Assembly: GCA_032622095.1 (NCBI GenBank)
Contig: CP136067.1
Coordinates: 135,409,990-135,473,989, forward strand
Reading direction: 5' to 3'
Length of the DNA: 64,000 nt
DNA from: Siphonodentalium dalli
Taxonomy: Eukaryota > Mollusca > Scaphopoda > Gadilida > Siphonodentaliidae
The first letter of the stretch is position 1. The number at the start of each line of letters is the position of its first letter. The translations under genes were made by a program, and so were the position numbers. Positions 62,344 through 64,000 of this stretch are shown piece by piece. A model generated the notes under the pieces. That model was not told the origin of the DNA. It saw only the letters and a program-made list of their open reading frames with translations, and did no database searches.

Positions 62344-63540
62344 GATCTGTATATAAGTGTCAAAAATTCATATACCAAATTTGGTGTTGATCAGATGAAA
62401 AATGTTTGAGTAATCCTGTCTTGGATGAATTATATATCAAAACAAGAGTGGAAGGGGTTAAATAAACAATACCAAAATCCATACAGATGAAGAACATGCT
62501 AAGAAAAATCTAGGTAAGAAATATGAGGCTGTGATGTGTCCTAAACAAAAATTAAAGGTCAAAATGCAAAAATTAAATTTTTTGTTTTTAAAGTTATGTC
62601 CCTGGCTCTGCCCCTATTTGACCCAGTGACCCCATTTGAACAAATCTGAACCCCAGTCACCCAAGGTATCTCTGTACCAAATATAAGCTAAATCGGCCAA
62701 ATATTTTTTTAGAAGAAGTCATTGTAAGAATTACTATGAGTTATGGCCCTGGTTTCTCAACTAATTGACAGGGTGACCTCATTTGAACAAATCTGAACAC
62801 CAGTGACCCAAGGACCCTCCATACCAAATATTAGCTAAATCGGCCCAATGGTTCTTAACAAGAAGTCGTAAGAATTACTATGAAGGAATAGAGTTATGGC
62901 CCTGGCTTCGCAACTATTTGACCCAGTGACCTCATTTGAACAAATCTGAATGAGAGTCACCTAGGGAACATCCACACCAAATATGAACCAATTCGGTATG
63001 ATGGTTTCAGAGGAGAAGATGTTTTTAAAAAAGTTGACGGACGCACGAGGAGTGATGACTATAGCTCCACCTGAGACTTCGTCTAAGGTGAGCTAAAAAT
63101 TGCTCAAGGCTGACAGATGGCCAGCCGATAAAATCTTGATGTCGGATACCTGAATTTACAAAATCCGCAGAGAAAAAAACTTTCTACGCCAAAACACGCA
63201 TCCGTGACCTGGCGGCCGGACTTATTTGTGTTGTATACGTTAATGCACCCAATTGAGATTTTATTTTCAAAGAAATGCAAGTCCCAGCTCATACCTTATA
63301 TGGAATGGAAGCATAGGCATTAGGCCAAAAAAAAAAAAACGTCTTTGTTTCCGATACCCTGGCTGGCTGAGATTTTCTTGCCAGCCTCAATTTTTTTTTA
63401 AATTTTCTCCAGAAAGCTAGTCTATATTGTTACCTGTTAGAGTGTCAATGTGATTATTTATCGTTTCCCCCCCCCAATCCCACCAAAAGCATAAATAACC
63501 AGGTTATTAAGCTCAACATTGGTAGAGATCTTACTGCAGA
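62344..63540. other. R3 repeat copy and inverted repeat
   Basis: 62590-63096 is an R3 copy with the gatgactatagctccacc end. 63096-63222 is the inverted copy of 46769-46912. The rest is unassigned. Confidence 0.55.
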
Positions 63541-63557
63541 GTGAATGAACAAGGGAC

Positions 63558-63690
63558 AACATGTTTTTATCAAAGGTTTAACAAAAAAAAAATCCCTGCC
63601 TGCCTGTCTAAAATTTTCCCAACATGTTTTTATCAAAGGTTTAACAAACAAAAAATCCCTGCCTGCCTGTCTGCAAAATTTTCCCAATGT
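63558..63690. repeat. Tandem duplication of about 58 bp
   Basis: The text aacatgtttttatcaaaggt through ccctgcctgcctgtct to attttccca occurs twice in a row with small differences. Open frames here come from the repeat. Confidence 0.85.
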
Positions 63691-64000
63691 TATCGGAAAC
63701 GGAGAAGATTTTTGTTTTGGCCTTAATGAAGCCAAGTGGTGGCTCTAGTTTTCAATCGATCAAAGATGACGGCTCAAGACTGAAGCAAAGGATAACTGTC
63801 ATGTATTTTTCGAGAAAAAGATTTAGCTGTTTGGATCAAGTCTGGATAGTGAGTCGGCTATTTGCAGAATGAGGTCTGCAAAGGGTGAATTTAGTGATGC
63901 TATCACGCCGGCTCTGGGAACCTTATCAGTCCTAGGATCAGATTGAAGTCCCCCAGTTGAAGTTGGTGATGTTCAGCCATTAGTCACCTTGATAATGCAT
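63691..64000. other. Window end, partial R4 repeat
   Basis: 63860-63990 matches family R4 (tttgcagaatgaggtctgca, then gggtgaatttagtgatgcta). Nothing else is recognised. Confidence 0.5.

Overview
The window is eukaryotic, animal-type DNA. It is AT-rich, has spliced coding exons, and is made mostly of transposons, foldback elements and minisatellites. A marine invertebrate, perhaps a mollusc, is my best guess. That guess rests only on the general look of the repeats, the Penelope-like element and the secreted cysteine-rich gene; nothing in the sequence fixes the species.

Host genes. One gene is well supported: a three-exon, plus-strand gene for a small secreted cysteine-rich protein (CDS 2033-2084, 11997-12131, 13930-14198; 151 residues). 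Both introns are phase 1 and the joined frame is open. Its 9.9-kb first intron holds a broken copy of exon 1 with its promoter region, a TTAA-flanked MITE, five head-to-tail Helitron-like elements (3908-7763) and two further foldback elements. No other host gene could be supported; nearly all other short open frames lie in repeats.

14.2-19.8 kb is a cluster of TTAA-flanked MITEs. One of them is split by a nearly complete Penelope-like retroelement on the minus strand (about 15.5-19.63 kb). It encodes an ORF1 with an SGNH-hydrolase-like domain and an ORF2 with reverse transcriptase plus a C-terminal GIY-YIG endonuclease. The most striking signal in the window is at their junction: the ancestral ORF1 frame ends in T TTA AAC TAA, a canonical -1 frameshift heptamer in the correct frame, and the -1 frame runs straight into the conserved N-terminus of ORF2. 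In this copy ORF1 is also broken by an extra base in a C run just before the last SGNH motif.

24.0-34.4 kb is a tandem array of exactly five 2,064-bp units, almost identical. Each unit is bounded by TTAA and 8-bp imperfect inverted termini (TTAAAGGAtTAC/TTAAAGGAaTAC), which resemble T2/Kolobok-type ends. Each carries a cluster of four CACGTG boxes and no convincing gene.

34.5-64 kb is built of very large foldback elements (34560-40054 and 46915-52343), a 469-bp TTAA MITE with its empty site preserved in the opposite arm of the first foldback, degenerate minisatellites, dispersed repeat families, and a 4.35-kb hAT-like element (57991-62338) with 21-bp terminal inverted repeats and a 5-bp target duplication. 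Positions of diverged repeats are approximate because they were aligned by eye.
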